Shown here in pieces: positions 24,871-36,826 of a stretch of 64,000 bases of DNA. A model generated the notes under the pieces. That model ran no database searches. It worked only from the letters and a program-made list of their open reading frames with translations, and was not told the origin of the DNA. Each line of letters begins with the position of its first letter. The first letter of the stretch is position 1. The DNA comes from Pisolithus tinctorius (lineage: Eukaryota; Basidiomycota; Agaricomycetes; Boletales; Pisolithaceae). The DNA lies in the NCBI GenBank assembly GCA_024663395.1, contig JANFAH010000053.1:248001-312000 (forward strand), read 5' to 3'. The position numbers and the translations under genes were made by a program.

Positions 24871-25680
24871 TGTCATGACATCATTGTGGCTGTGTATCCC
24901 ATGCCATCACTTTCCCACCATCAAAGCGGAGTTTGAATTTCTCATTGATGTGACTGTGTATTACGTACACAGCTGTATTCAGCCCAACAAATGGCCCCTG
25001 ATGGTATTAATATCAATATGCTTACCTAATTAGATGTAGCGGAGTTTCAATCTGATTCTGTCATGACATCATTGTGGCTGTGTACCCCTTACCATCACTA
25101 TACCACCCTTGAAGCGGAGTTTGAATTTCTCATTGATGTGGCTGTGTTTATTATGTACACAGCTGTATTCAGCCCAACAAACAGCCCCTGATGGTATTGA
25201 TATCAATATGCTTACCTAATTAGATGTAGCGGAGTTTCAATCTGATTCTGTCATGACATCATTGTGGCCATGTACCCCTTACCATCACTATCCCACCCTC
25301 AAAGTGGAGTTTGAATTTCTCATTGATGTGGCTGTGTTTATTATGTACACAGCTGTATTCAGCCCAACAAATGGCCCCTGATGGTATTAATATCAGTATG
25401 CTTATGTAATCACTTGGGGCAGAGTTTCAATCTAATTTTGTCATGACATCATTGTGGCTGTGTACCCCTTACCATCACTATCCCACCCTCAAAGCGGAGT
25501 TTGAATTTCTCATTGATGTGGCTGTGTTGACATATACACAGCTGTATTCAGCTTCACAAATGGCCCCTGATGGTATTATTACCAGTATGCTTATGTAATT
25601 AGTTGTGGCAGGGTTTCATTACAAATTTGACATGACATCATTGTAGCTGTGTTTTCATTACCAATTAACTACTGGTCCGC
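24871..25680 (+). repeat. Tandem repeat of about 189 bp, just over four units
   Basis: The word TGTCATGACATCATTGTGGC or close variants recurs at about 24871, 25059, 25249, 25439 and 25628, spacing 188-190 bp. Units contain TACACAGCTGTATTCAGCCC and a shared TGATGGTATTA stretch. It is satellite-like. No coding capacity. Confidence 0.9.
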
Positions 25681-27592
25681 TTTTGTGATTACATAAAAGT
25701 AATGTTGTGCTGTGCAGTGTGCCATCAGCATGTCATGTGATGTCATGTGACATGCTTCACTGCACATGCTGTGACCAGTGGCTGATGACCAAACAGCAGC
25801 AAACAGAAAATTTTATAAAAGACGCACTTCAACACACCGCTCTTCATCTTTCTCTCTCCCATGTTCCTCTTACCACTCCCTTGATGCCGGACTTCACCTA
25901 TGTAGACTGCAGCTGCATGGGTTTAAGGTATGTCTTGTAGTATCCTGTTGTTGTCCTGCAGCCCACTGTGTGCCTGGCCAGCACACTATGGGTGTGTAGG
26001 TTACTGATACTATCTTCCTGTGGGTTCTGGGGGTTTAGTCTGTGCCTGCTTTTGCAGGCCAGCTGGGGTTCTGGGGGGTTACATAGTCTGTACCTGCTAG
26101 TGCAGGTCAGCTTAGGACTTTTTCATTGTAGGACCTGGGGGCTTAGTCTGTGCCTGCTAATGCAGGCCAGCTTTGTGGGTTCTGGGGGATTTATAGTCTG
26201 TGCCTGCCAGTGCAGGCCAGCTTCTGACTGACATCTGTATTATCTTTGTACTAGTCTTTTAAATACCTTATTTTCTCTAGAGATCTCAGTGTCTTTCTGG
26301 GGAGGGGCCCCTCCAGGATGCCTGAGGTCTCAGTTCCACTTGGAACATTTGCTCTGTAACTTAGTCCTGTATTTTTCTTGGCTGTGTATTTGCTCAATCC
26401 TGTATTTTCTTGGCTGTGTATTTGCTCAATCCTGTATTTTCTGGGCTGTGTATTTGGTTGGTCATTCCTGTATTTCCTTGGCTGTGTATTTGGTTGGTCA
26501 ATCCTTGTAGTTGCTAGGCTGTGTAACATGAATTGCTCCCATGCTGCTTGATTTTTTGAAGTTGTGTAACCCTAACCCTAACCCTAGCAAAGGACATGCA
26601 CTGGGCAAAGTAGAAATCCCACCACCCTGGTGATTGAGTCAAAGGGTAAACCTGAGGGTCAGATAAGAGTGAAATCTAAGGGATCCATACCACATGGGGT
26701 GGGGGTGAGGTTGTGTGTAAGTAGTAGGCAAATGGGTATGGCATAGGCCAAAGACTTGGGACCCAAGACCAAGGTAATCAATCCATTGGTCTAAGCTCAT
26801 GTCCAATCCATTGGGTCTAACCTTTACCATACTGGACCATACCTGTCAGTCTTTGGATTACTGGCACTTGGGATCTTTGTGTTGGCTGTGCATACCTACA
26901 TTGTAGCCTGCATTGCTTGTTGGTAGTACATACATATGTTGGTAACTCATGTGGTAGATACCTCAGTTTGAATAAAAACTGTAATACCTCTATAGGTCTT
27001 CTTTATCAGCCTTCTGTCAGGACTTGTACAAGAACACTGCTACATAACATGTCAACTACAGAGCAGGTCCACTTTGTGTTCAGTATCATTTGATCAACTT
27101 CATAACATCTCAGCTGTAATGTCCCACCCTTGGTACTGCATTGGTACTTGTCAGTGAACATCAGCAGATCCCTAGAGCTTTATACCCCCCTTGGGTGAGA
27201 GGATCAGTTCTAACCTGATAAGAGACTTTAAAAGAAAACAAGCAGATAGACAACTAAGTGCAGAATGTTAGATTAGGATCAAACATGAAGCATGGAGACA
27301 TGGAAAGAGACTGTCAAGATTGGTTGCTCCTAGGGACAAAGGGGGGGGGGGGGGGTTCCACAACACTTAGTGATGAATGCTGATGTGGTACTGTCTACTG
27401 GCGGGCACAACCAAAAGGTGCCTAGTGGTGAAGGGAGGCCTGCTGAAAGGCCAAAAAGCAAGTAATGTGGAGGGGGCTTACTCTGTACATTGCCATGCTA
27501 TCTTGCAATGCCCTCATACAAGTTTTCACAGAAAGCTGAAGGTACCAAAATTGAACCTCTTATTGGTATGGGTATGTGCATCTCCCAGTGAG
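25681..27592. repeat. Central minisatellites and telomere-type repeat of the 5.4-kb element
   Basis: 26030-26230 holds four units of about 50-55 bp containing CTGTGCCTGCT and GCAGGCCAGCT. 26365-26530 holds about five units of 30-36 bp built on CTGTATTTTCTTGGCTGTG. At 26568-26587 there are three and a third AACCCT units, the complement of the TTAGGG telomere repeat used by most filamentous fungi. A run of 15 G is at 27341-27355. Short open frames here show no family resemblance. Confidence 0.75.
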
Positions 27593-29280
27593 GTCAGCCA
27601 ACTCCACTTGCAGGAGGTGGGTGCATCCTCCAAACAGGTTGGCTGACCCCACTTCCAGGCAGTGGGTCTACCCTCCAAACAGGTCAGCCTACCCCACTTC
27701 CAGGAGGTGGGTCCATCCTCCAAACAGGTCAGCCGACCCCACTTTCAGGCAGTGGGTCTACCCTCCAGCCAGGTCGGCCAAACCCACTTTCAGGCAGTGG
27801 GACCATCCTCCAAACAGGTCAGCCGACCCCACTTTCAGGCAGTGGGACCATCCTCCAAACAGGTCGGCCAACCCCACTTTCAGGCAGTGGGTCTACCCTC
27901 CAGCCAGGTCGGCTGACCCCACTTTCAGGCACTGGGTCCAACCTCCAGCCAGGTCGGCCAACCCCACTTTCAGGCATTGGGTCCAACCTCCAGCCAGGTC
28001 AGCTGAACCCACTTCTAGGCAGTGGGACCATCCTCCAAACAGGTCGGCTGAACCCACTTCTAGGCAGTGGGACCATCCTCCAAACAGGTCGGCCAACCCC
28101 ACTTTCAGGCAGTGGGTCTACCCTCCAGCCAGGTCGGCTGACCCCACTTTCAGGCACTGGGTCCAACCTCCAGCCAGGTCGGCCAACCCCACTTTCAGGC
28201 ATTGGGTCCAACCTCCAGCCAGGTCAGCTGAACCCACTTCTAGGCAGTGGGACCATCCTCCAAACAGGTCGGCCAACCCCACTTTCAGGCAGTGGGTCTA
28301 CCCTCCAGCCAGGTCAGCTGACCCCACTTCCAGGCAGTGGGTCCAACCTCCAGCCAGGTCGGCCGAACCCACTTCTAGGCAGTGGGACCATCCTCCAAAC
28401 AGCTCGGCCGACCCCACTTTCAGGCACTGGGTCTGCCCTCCAGCTAGGTCGGCCGACCCCACTTTCAGGCAGTGGGTCCAACCTCCAGCCAGGTCAGCTG
28501 AACCCACTTCTAGGCAGTGGGACCATCCTCCAGCCAGGTCAGCCGACCCCACTTTCAGGCACTGGGTCTGCCCTCCAGCCAGGTCGGCCGACCCCACTTT
28601 CAGGCACTGGGTCTGCCCTCCAGCCAGGTCGGCTGACCCCACTTTCAGGCACTGGGTCCACCCTCCAGCCAGGTCAGCCAACCCCACTTCCAGGCACTGG
28701 GTCCAACCTCCAGCCAGGTCGGCCGACCCCACTTCCAGGCACTGGGTCTGCCCTCCAGCTAGGTCGGCCAACCCCACTTCCAGGCAGTGGGTCCAACCTC
28801 CAGCCAGGTCAGCTGAACCCACTTCTAGGCAGTGGGTCCAACCTCCAGCCAGGTCGGCTGAACCCACTTCTAGGCAGTGGGACCATCCTCCAAACAGGTC
28901 AGCCGACCCCACTTTCAGGCACTGGGTCTGCCCTCCAGCCAGGTCGGCTGACCCCACTTTCAGGCACTGGGTCTGCCCTCCAGCTAGGTCGGCCGACCCC
29001 ACTTCCAGGCAGTGGGTCCAACCTCCAGCCAGGTCGGCTGAACCCACTTCTAGGCAGTGGGACCATCCTCCAAACAGGTTGGCCGACCCCACTTTCAGGC
29101 ACTGGGTCCACCCTCCAGCCAGGTCAGCCGACCCCACTTCCAGGCACTGGGTCCAACCTCCAGCCAGGTCGGCCAACCCCACTTCCAGGCACTGGGTCCA
29201 ACCTCCAGCCAGGTCGGCCAACCCCACTTTCAGGCACTGGGTCTGCCCTCCAGCCAGGTCGGCTGACCCCACTTCCACAC
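27593..29280 (-). repeat. Right 45-bp tandem array (about 37 units), inverted to the left array
   Basis: Read on plus the unit is CCCACTTTCAGGCA followed by TGGGTCTGCCCTCCAGCC and AGGTCGGCCGA, the reverse complement of the left-array unit. It stays open for 582 codons on plus and long stretches on minus, again because of the repeat. Two subtypes alternate (CCTCCAGCCAGGTC and CCTCCAAACAGGTC), suggesting higher-order duplication. Together with the left array it could form a very long hairpin. Confidence 0.95.
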
Positions 29281-29394
29281 ACTGGCCTACCCACCTTTGG
29301 GCACCATCGGCCGACATCGGTTAGTCCCACTTTTAGGACAAAATGTACATGTCGGATGACCCACTTTCAGGCCTACAGGTGACTGAAGGGTCTG
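29270..29394 (-). repeat. Right terminal inverted repeat
   Basis: Reverse complement begins CAGACCCTTCAGTCACCTG and matches the left terminus as far as the arrays. Confidence 0.8.
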
Positions 29395-29401
29395 TGCACA
29401 C
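29395..29401 (+). repeat. Right target-site duplication TGCACAC
   Basis: Identical to 24003-24009. Confidence 0.85.
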
Positions 29402-32400
29402 GGCTTATTGTGGTCCGCTTGCCACCTGCAGATGAGACCGTGAACGTTCTACAGATTGGCGTCACCAGCAGCACACCAGTGGGGAGACCTGGCAGTGCAT
29501 TCGCTTTCGTGCGGTTCATCTCCACCAGCACGTAAACTGGTGGGTATTCCAGCTGAATGACATTATTCATTGATCTCTTCAGACTTTCCCTCGAGTCCAG
29601 CACAATATTGACCACACGGCCTCGTGCACCATTGGCGATGTCCAGATCAGTGGTGATGTTGAATGTTACCATCACACACATGCCAATTGCAAGCACCACG
29701 TCATCTGACAGCCCACCTCGTTCCTGGCGATTGCATCCACGACCACTTTTTGGATTTGCTGCCACTGCAAATTTCTCAGGCAAGGTGAGTGCACGACCAC
29801 CTACAGTGTCCAGAGCTGGACAGCTGATAAGCGTTATATTCTCCGTATTTGCCCGTTCGTAAGCAGTCATTGAATTCCACTGCATACGCACGGCATGACG
29901 TGGGGTCACCAACACGGCATCATTCCAAGGCGACGAATGGAAGTTGGTAGGTGGACATGTAGCATTGTCCAATACCAGTCCACGAAGCATGTTGATGAGA
30001 TGTTCGCTGCAGCTGCCATTGTGAACGTGCTGCAACAGATCATGCCACTCGGGATCTGTCACTCTCACTTGTGTCTTCAGCTGTACCACGATGTCGAACT
30101 GTTCATAAATGCGGCGACCCAGAAGTTCATCCTCGGTATCTTTTTCCACGTTGCATGGCCAGAATAAAGGCACTGACGCTTTTGTAGCCACCGGAGGGAA
30201 TTGATGAAAATCACTGACAAGGATAACGTTGAGGCCACCAAACGGAAGGACCGCTGAGTTGTCATTGGCACCAGTGCGTGCGCGGGAAATGATGTTGGAG
30301 AGTTTGGCCAAGAAGGGTCAAGAGACCATGGACATCTCATCGATGATAAGATAGTGTTTGTCCTGCCAGTAATCCTCCAGTGATTTCACCGTCTGTGCTG
30401 ATTGTCTCCCTCCATTCAGTGGTATCATGCCTGAGACACTGACGTTAGTGATCGGTGAGGACGTATACGAGATCACCACCTCAGGTGAGCGACGGTACCT
30501 ATGTTGTGTAAAGTCTTGCCATCGATGACTGATGCTGCAATGCCTGTGTACGCAGCCTTGACGAGCATACCTCCAATACCATGGCGATAGAAATTATCCG
30601 TGATCGTCTGAATCGTTTTCGACTTTCCAACACCCCCTTCGCCTGGTATGATCATGCGCAGTTGATCAGGACACCTCCCGGCCACAAACTGCTGTAAGTG
30701 CCATTCAATGATATCGTAGGCGCGCCGCTGATCCACCAATAAGTCCTCCACATTACTAGGTTCGAGAGTGTGCTCCTCAGTTGCCAATTGTGCAAGCATG
30801 TAGGCGCTACCCGTTTCATCGTCTGTGATGGCGTCATTTCCGATCACATCGCCTTGGTCCATTGCTTCATCCGCCATCTGCGAATTGGGGCACTCGCTGT
30901 TCCCCGCACTCTCAACCATGGCTCGCATGGCCATCTTCCATTGTTCAAGTTGAAGGTGCTCGTTTCCTATCGCGAGGCGGTAACAATGTGACTCCGTTGA
31001 CTGTGTTGCGCCTTTAGCACAGAAGATTCCGCATTGCTGTGCTATGGCAATAGCTTCTCTAGCATGCGCCTGTTCTCGAGGTGATAGTTGGTCGCATTTG
31101 AACGTTGCCAGATCCGCCTCTGACAGAGTCGCTGTCCAGTCATCGGATCCCATCACATGCTTGGATGCATCATCGAGAGGCTCGGCCATTTGACGATCTC
31201 ATGCCCGCGCCGTGTGTTGTGGCATCTCGCCATCCACTGTTGCATTCTCACACGCCGTTTTGGAATCGTAGTAGTATTGCAAACCTGCCAAGACTCGCCT
31301 CACCCAAGGAGTACTTGATGCCTCCATGAGATCAAATGCGGCTGACCAATCCTCGCCATCACTCTTCAAATCCCGTGGTGATCGCCATGGCTTCAACAAA
31401 GCCAACGTACAAGCGCAGTAAAAATCATATGCCCTGCTGTCATCCTGATGTGGCAGCCATGGGCCTAGAATTTGTGGCAGTGTATTATGTCCTTTGGCCC
31501 GACAGACCCGTCGATGCATTTTCGCTTTCGGGTGGCCGTCCTGGTATGTAGAGCACATGTGTGCAGGTCGACCCCTCGTGGCAGATGTTCGACCCGTCTG
31601 CTTGGCTTCTGGTGTGTATTGTTCCTCCCACGTATCACAGACAAATGACAACAGCGACAGATCCTCCAATTCTGGCCCGCGCTGTAGATAGTCTTGCATT
31701 TGTGTGCAGGTGTACAACTCCCCTCTTCGGCTGCAAAGCAATGTAATGATGTTGTTGTTATCTTCACCATCTGTGCGTTCGACGTCTTGACTCATGGAAT
31801 GGTAGGCATACCTGACCATGAACGTTGTAGGTCAATGCTGCCGCTCATGCCGACCCTGCGTGCAAAAACCTCACCTCTCTGTCGCGCTTTCACTCAATTC
31901 GGGAAACATCTGCTTCACCGTGCTAAATAACGGGCCTGTGTACAATGGTGCGTAATTGTGGGATGTAAATGTATCCCCATATCCCATCAGGTATGACATT
32001 ACTTGTGGACCTGATAGTTCTGCTTCGCGGTTGATAACGTTGATACACCGATATAGCAGCAGGCGGTTCTGTTTGCGCACATCATCATATTTCGGGTTGT
32101 CTATATGATATGGCAGAGCGGTGGCCATCAACACTGAAAGGTTGTGACTTTTTTTCTGTTTTTTGGTGGCATAGGCAGTGATATAAAATGCCACGTCTTT
32201 AGTATCCGCGCCGTTGGTGTTGATTTTTAGGTCATTGTTGCACCGCAAGCTCGTAAGTAACGTTGGGCAGTATGCATTGATGTACCCATGTGTTCGCCGA
32301 GGCCCCCAATTCCCGCGCTCATCCACGAAGTCGGCATCGCTCAGTGGCCATGGCGCTCTTCTTTTGCATACAAGACCGTCCCGCTGTATGCGCAAGCATG

Positions 32401-35040
32401 TCGCCCTTGTGCATGTATGGAGTTGCTGTGACCTTACCAGTTGTCGTTCGAGAGTGTGAGTTCTTTCTTCCCAGCCTGTGATGCGTGGGTCATGAGGTCG
32501 TGAATATGCTAGCTGACTATCTCTCGGCATCGTTGTCAGATCTTCTTCAGTGAGGTCATCCAAATGAGCCCAGATATTAGCTTGAATGTAGGTTCGAATT
32601 ACATCCCGAAACGATTCTTGTTGCAATAAAGCCTGCATGTCATTTGGGTTAGGTGTGTTCGCTAGCCAGAGCAGCATGTGCACGTGCAGTGTGCCTCGCC
32701 CTTGTGCCTCGACTACTCTGAAGTACACTGTTACATGCCCAAGGACGCCCACCTCCGACAAGGTGCGGTTGCCGAACAGTGTCTCCAAAACGGTGTGAAT
32801 GGTGAGATCAAAGTACCGTGCAGCTGCATATGGGTTCATCGCAATGTTCTCTGCACGTCTATTACTATCAGGCCCTAACTGGGAGTTGAAATGATTTAGA
32901 TCAATGTTCTCGCCTGCAAAGACCTGCGCGATCGGATCGTGGAGGTCAACAGGATTAATAGTCAACCAAAGTGACGGCCCCCCGAGTAATAGACACGTCC
33001 CCCATATCATGCTGCGATAACCAGCTCGTGCGTTATCTGAGCCAAGCACGCGTCCATTGGCTGCGGTCATGTGACGGCGTAGTGCCCACACCTGTGCATT
33101 ACTGATCAGTTGCTGCCGCGCCTCTTTGGCAGCTGCGTTCTTGAGGTCTGCCACAGTGCTCGAAGATAATGCAAGAGTGTCGTGTTCAAAGTCCTTCCTC
33201 CTCATCTGAAGACGTGCGGAGCGCATCGTTTCTCGCTTTTGGATGAGTGCAAAGACAACAAATGGAAACGTGTGGTGTGTGGCGAATCGACGATCGTGAT
33301 ATTGCAGCGCCCATTTACAATGTTCCCGCAGACTGATTTTCACTGGCCATTCGGCCTCGATAGCGCCCGTCCCATAAGGGAAGAGCACAGGGAATGCAGC
33401 TCCGAGAGGGTTCCAAGTAGTGGCCAGGTTCGGTGGGGGTGGAAGATCTCTGATTGGCATAATGCCATGGCGCACGACATAACCTCCCTCCTGCGTCTCA
33501 TCATTGAGATTAGCTAATGCTTGGGCCATCAACTCCGTTGTGGAGACCTTGGTCTGATCCACATCCACCACTCCAAGCACATGCAATGGCAACACATCCC
33601 CATGGTCTGTCAACCTTTGGTTCGTTGGGTGTATTCTAACCGCTGGTTTGAGGACGCACCATCATGTCGTGAATCTTCGCTCTCGTCTAGCGTCGTTGGT
33701 ATGTCCTCAGCTACATCAATTTCTATCCAAGGCCCCGACTCAGTTTTGATGCTGATGACATTAATGACATCCTGCGGTTTACCTTCGTCCACCACTTGCT
33801 CGTTCATGGTGTAACCCTCTCTTTCTCGAACAGCTGCATCTTCGCTCTCCTGATAGCGAATCATTGCCTCTATTTCCCCAGGTATGCCGTCTTCTGGAAG
33901 TGCGACCATACATTCATGGCATATCTTAATGTCCTCGTAGTTCATATTGTTTTCTTGCAACCATCTCAGGGCATCGTACACGACATCCCGTCGCACTCGA
34001 AAGGTCTGCGATAGCCAATCTGTCGGGACATGTTTCGTTCCGATAAATGTGATCGCGAGAACGCTGCTCAAGGTCTGCACTGTCTGTGGCATCAACGTGC
34101 CTTCGAGCATGTCCACTACAGCCAGGGTGTTGATCTCATATAATGTCACATTCCCTGCCATGGCCCGTTGAAGGTGTCGCGGATTTTGTGAGCGACCTCC
34201 ATCCCTAGGATATAACTTGAAGACATAACACCAAGGGTAGTGCCGGGCTACTAGTAATGTCTCAACGAAGTTGAGTTTTTGCAGTGTGAGAGGTATGTCA
34301 CCTATCCACAAGTTGTTATTCAGCGCATATTTTGGCATGCGGTCTGCACGCATGGCGCGGTGACACTCCTCGCACACCCAGCCCTTGCCATCTGGCTGTA
34401 TATGTGTGCTGTCAACCACAAGGCCTTGCCAGAGCTTCCGTGCCGCATGAGCTTTCAGCGGACTCAGAAGGTGTTGAACGTTGGGTATGTCTTTAATGAT
34501 GTGAACATCGCCTGCCTGCCTGTAAGCTGCAAATCTGTATGCCTCTGCACACAGCTTACCTTCTTTGCGGAGTAGCTCCCACGCGCATATCACACAAACT
34601 GCCGCAGCAATCGCTTCATTATTGGTGGCATCTATGAATGCTGCGATGCAGCGCTGCCACTGCTCGTCAGTAGGCAATCGCATGTACTCGGCGGTGCTGT
34701 CACGTTCTGCATCATCCCCTTCGCTGTCGCTTGCATCCCTGGCGCACTTTGCTCTCTTTTCGCGCTGTTTGCTGCGCCATCGCTCTTGTCGTCTTTCTTT
34801 CGCTTGACGTTTGCGCTCCTCCATGGCTTGCTGCTTGGCACCAGCTGCCTCTGCTATCACATCCTTCAATTCATACGGCAAGTGTTGGATTGCAGGACGC
34901 AACTGTGCCCAGGTTCATAGACTTTTGGGAAGCGTGCCCGGTGGAAGACATTCATACAGTTCTTGATGTGTTAACGCACCCCACAGCTCGGCCATGTTCT
35001 GTACCAGTTCTTTGATGATCTCTTTCTTGGTAATGTCACT

Positions 35041-35157
35041 TGCCTGCCTCCTTATCTCGCCACCGGGTTCATGCCCACCCCTAAATGCTGGGTATTAAAG
35101 GGCCGTCTCTGATTCAAGGGAGCTGACAGAGTTTGCCTTCTGCCTCCATCTCTGACT
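35041..35157. promoter_or_regulatory. Divergent promoter region between the Helitron gene and gene A
   Basis: About 120 bp or less separates the Helitron gene start (minus) from the ATG of the unknown gene at 35158 (plus). TATTAAAG at about 35091 is a possible TATA-like box for the plus direction. Such close head-to-head spacing suggests shared control and supports the plus-strand genes being part of the same mobile unit. Confidence 0.4.
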
Positions 35158-36631
35158 ATGTCTGCAACCGACATCTGTGACCCCTTGTCAATCGCTAACA
35201 ACTCTGCCTCCATCTCTGCCCTCACAGATGAGTCTCCCTCTGGTTTCGTTGCCAATGCGCCACCAAAATCCTCCAGCGTGGTGGAGAACTTGAAACAGAG
35301 TGCGGTCGCTGTCTATGCGGCGACTCCCAATTTGGCTGCGCGGGCTGAATTTTTCTTTGGAGGGGCAACCGGCGATGTCGCTATTCAGAAAGGCGAGGGA
35401 GATGATGTCTCTGAGTTAGTTCTCAGTGGTGTCTTCGAAATCGATCGTCAAGGATTCTTTATGGGACCCGAGGGTGGATACTCCCCCAAGAACGCTTTCA
35501 GCCGCAAGTTCGTCGACACGAAGTTAACGTGCAACCTGCTTGCCATACAACGTGATGCTGTATATGGCTCAACCAAGGACGACTTCCTGTTAATCATATC
35601 CAACATCAGGGCTTTGGAGAAAATCATTGCGCTGAAAAAGGGAGAGACTTTGGTCTCATCTGTCCGTGAGAGCCGTGGTCAGCCGTGCATTCACTTGTCG
35701 CATGCCCTGTTTATGGTATGTCTGCTGGTGTCTTTCCTCTGTGCCTACTCCTCTAATCTTCGCGATTACAGAAAAAGGATGACAGCAACGATGCAGACAC
35801 CATCGCACACAACGGTTTGTCTCACCATCCGCTCCAGTGTCTGCTGCCTCTCACGAGCATCCCTCAGAGAATGCAACTGCGGCTTGGCCAGTACAGGATC
35901 CCCTCAAAGAGGCTCTCGAACGTGCTGCGTCCACACACTACATGTCGCCTCTGCCAGCGTTCGATGTCAACGGCATCGCCATTGACCCTGTCGACTATCA
36001 TCGCTTGTTGTGCGGTGCAATCGTTCAAGTGCATTTCGCTCTTTTTCACTACTCCATCAGGGGGGATAGAAAGTCCATATTCCTCACGGCTGCGCGTGAG
36101 ATCCGCGTGCTGCGAGCGCCACTCCTTGCTCCATGCAATCCCCTCAAACGCGGCGGTCTCGGTTATGACATGTCAAGTACTGCCAACAAGAAATCACATT
36201 TGGTATGCCTATCACTCTTATGCATGGTGCAGTCCTGACCGCTATGTGCTCTGCCAAGCAGTTATAATTAGCAACGCTCGTCAATCTACAGTGTTATGTA
36301 GCATTTAAGTAGCTTCCATATGTAAAGTTTGGTGTCGCATGCCAAAGCTTGTTTTTAATTACAGTCAACCTCTGCCGTGGCGCGCTGTGTATTCTTCGCT
36401 GCCCTTAGCTCTTCGGCTGTAAACTGCCTGCGCTGCTGTGGAAGATCACCTCAACGCTTACATAACATGCACGGGTTTGCAGAGGTCGCTCTAGCATGCC
36501 AAGACACTCATGCGACGAAGCCATCTGTCACCAATTGTGAGAGTGCTCACCGTTTGTTGTATGCTACTAAATCTGTTTATCTGAAATATGTTGGGGGGGG
36601 GTTGCGATGGGGCGATGAATGTCGTCGATGA
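35158..36631 (+). CDS. Unknown gene A beside the Helitron
   Basis: A three-exon model, 35158-35715, 35786-36202 and 36365-36631, gives 413 aa in one frame. The N-terminal 190 residues start with a Ser/Ala-rich stretch and then look globular (FFFGGATGDVAIQKGEGDDV; DDFLLIISNIRALEKIIALK). The second exon has VHFALFHYSIRGDRKSIF followed by TAAREIRVLRAP. The last exon is Cys-rich with VNCLRCCGRSPQRLHNMHGF. The first intron acceptor (35785) was chosen because it is the one that joins the two coding-like frames; another acceptor at 35771 breaks the frame. I do not recognise a family. Proteins with similar blocks are, as far as I recall, scattered in Agaricomycete genomes as hypothetical proteins. 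Confidence 0.5.
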
Positions 36632-36826
36632 TATGTGCTCTGGCACGTCTCTCGAGGGGGTCCCCTACCGTGATGGGGTGCAGAGCTCCTATTGCTGGGT
36701 TCCCCTCTTCCTGCTGCATCTACGCACCCATCGCCCACTTCCTGTTTTTTTCTCTCATCTACAGGTTGGTGATTTGGCATTGTGCGCTTGCATTACTTTG
36801 GTTTTTAACATCGGTGTCACAGCGTT

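Larger units (their letters stand above)
24010..29394. mobile_element. 5.4-kb repeat-built element with terminal inverted repeats, no transposase
   Basis: The two ends are inverted copies over about 125 bp (shared blocks TTCAGTCAC, AAAGTGGGTCATCCGAC, TGTACATTTTGTCC, GGGACTAACCGA). They are flanked by the perfect 7-bp duplication TGCACAC. Excision at these points restores the Helitron helicase frame exactly. Inside, from left to right: a 45-bp tandem array (about 16 units), about four copies of a 189-bp repeat, two short minisatellites, three telomere-type CCCTAA units, a 15-G run, and an inverted 45-bp array (about 37 units). No transposase-like protein is visible, so it must be mobilised in trans. 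Duplication length and ends suggest a hAT- or Zisupton-like group; this is inference. Confidence 0.85.
23681..35100 (-). pseudogene. Helitron RepHel (Rep-helicase) gene, decayed and split by an insertion
   Basis: Read from about 35100 downwards. An N-terminal region (34902-33610, CEECHRAM zinc pair) is typical of fungal Helitrons. The Helitron-like N domain (33613-31871) has the HUH motif GRGTLHVHMLLWL near 32685 and a Tyr-bearing YITAYATKK near 32175. An intron (31874-31812) follows. The PIF1-like helicase has GEGGVGKSKT near 30635, LIIDEMSM near 30335, and after the 24010-29394 insertion the block AYVALSRSRGRDTIRLL near 23860, ending at 23681. A second intron is 30498-30431. Lesions: TGA at 34917-34915, 31201-31199 and 30320-30318 (all fit CGA to TGA), a frameshift near 33610, and the 5.4-kb insertion. 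RepHel nicks DNA and drives rolling-circle transposition; this copy is dead. Confidence 0.9.

Noticed and set aside
27576..29324. 582-codon open frame of 15-residue repeats on plus, and similar 250-340-codon frames on minus and in the left array
   Set aside because: They follow from a 45-bp unit lacking stops in several frames on both strands; no start context, introns or non-repeat domain support a protein.
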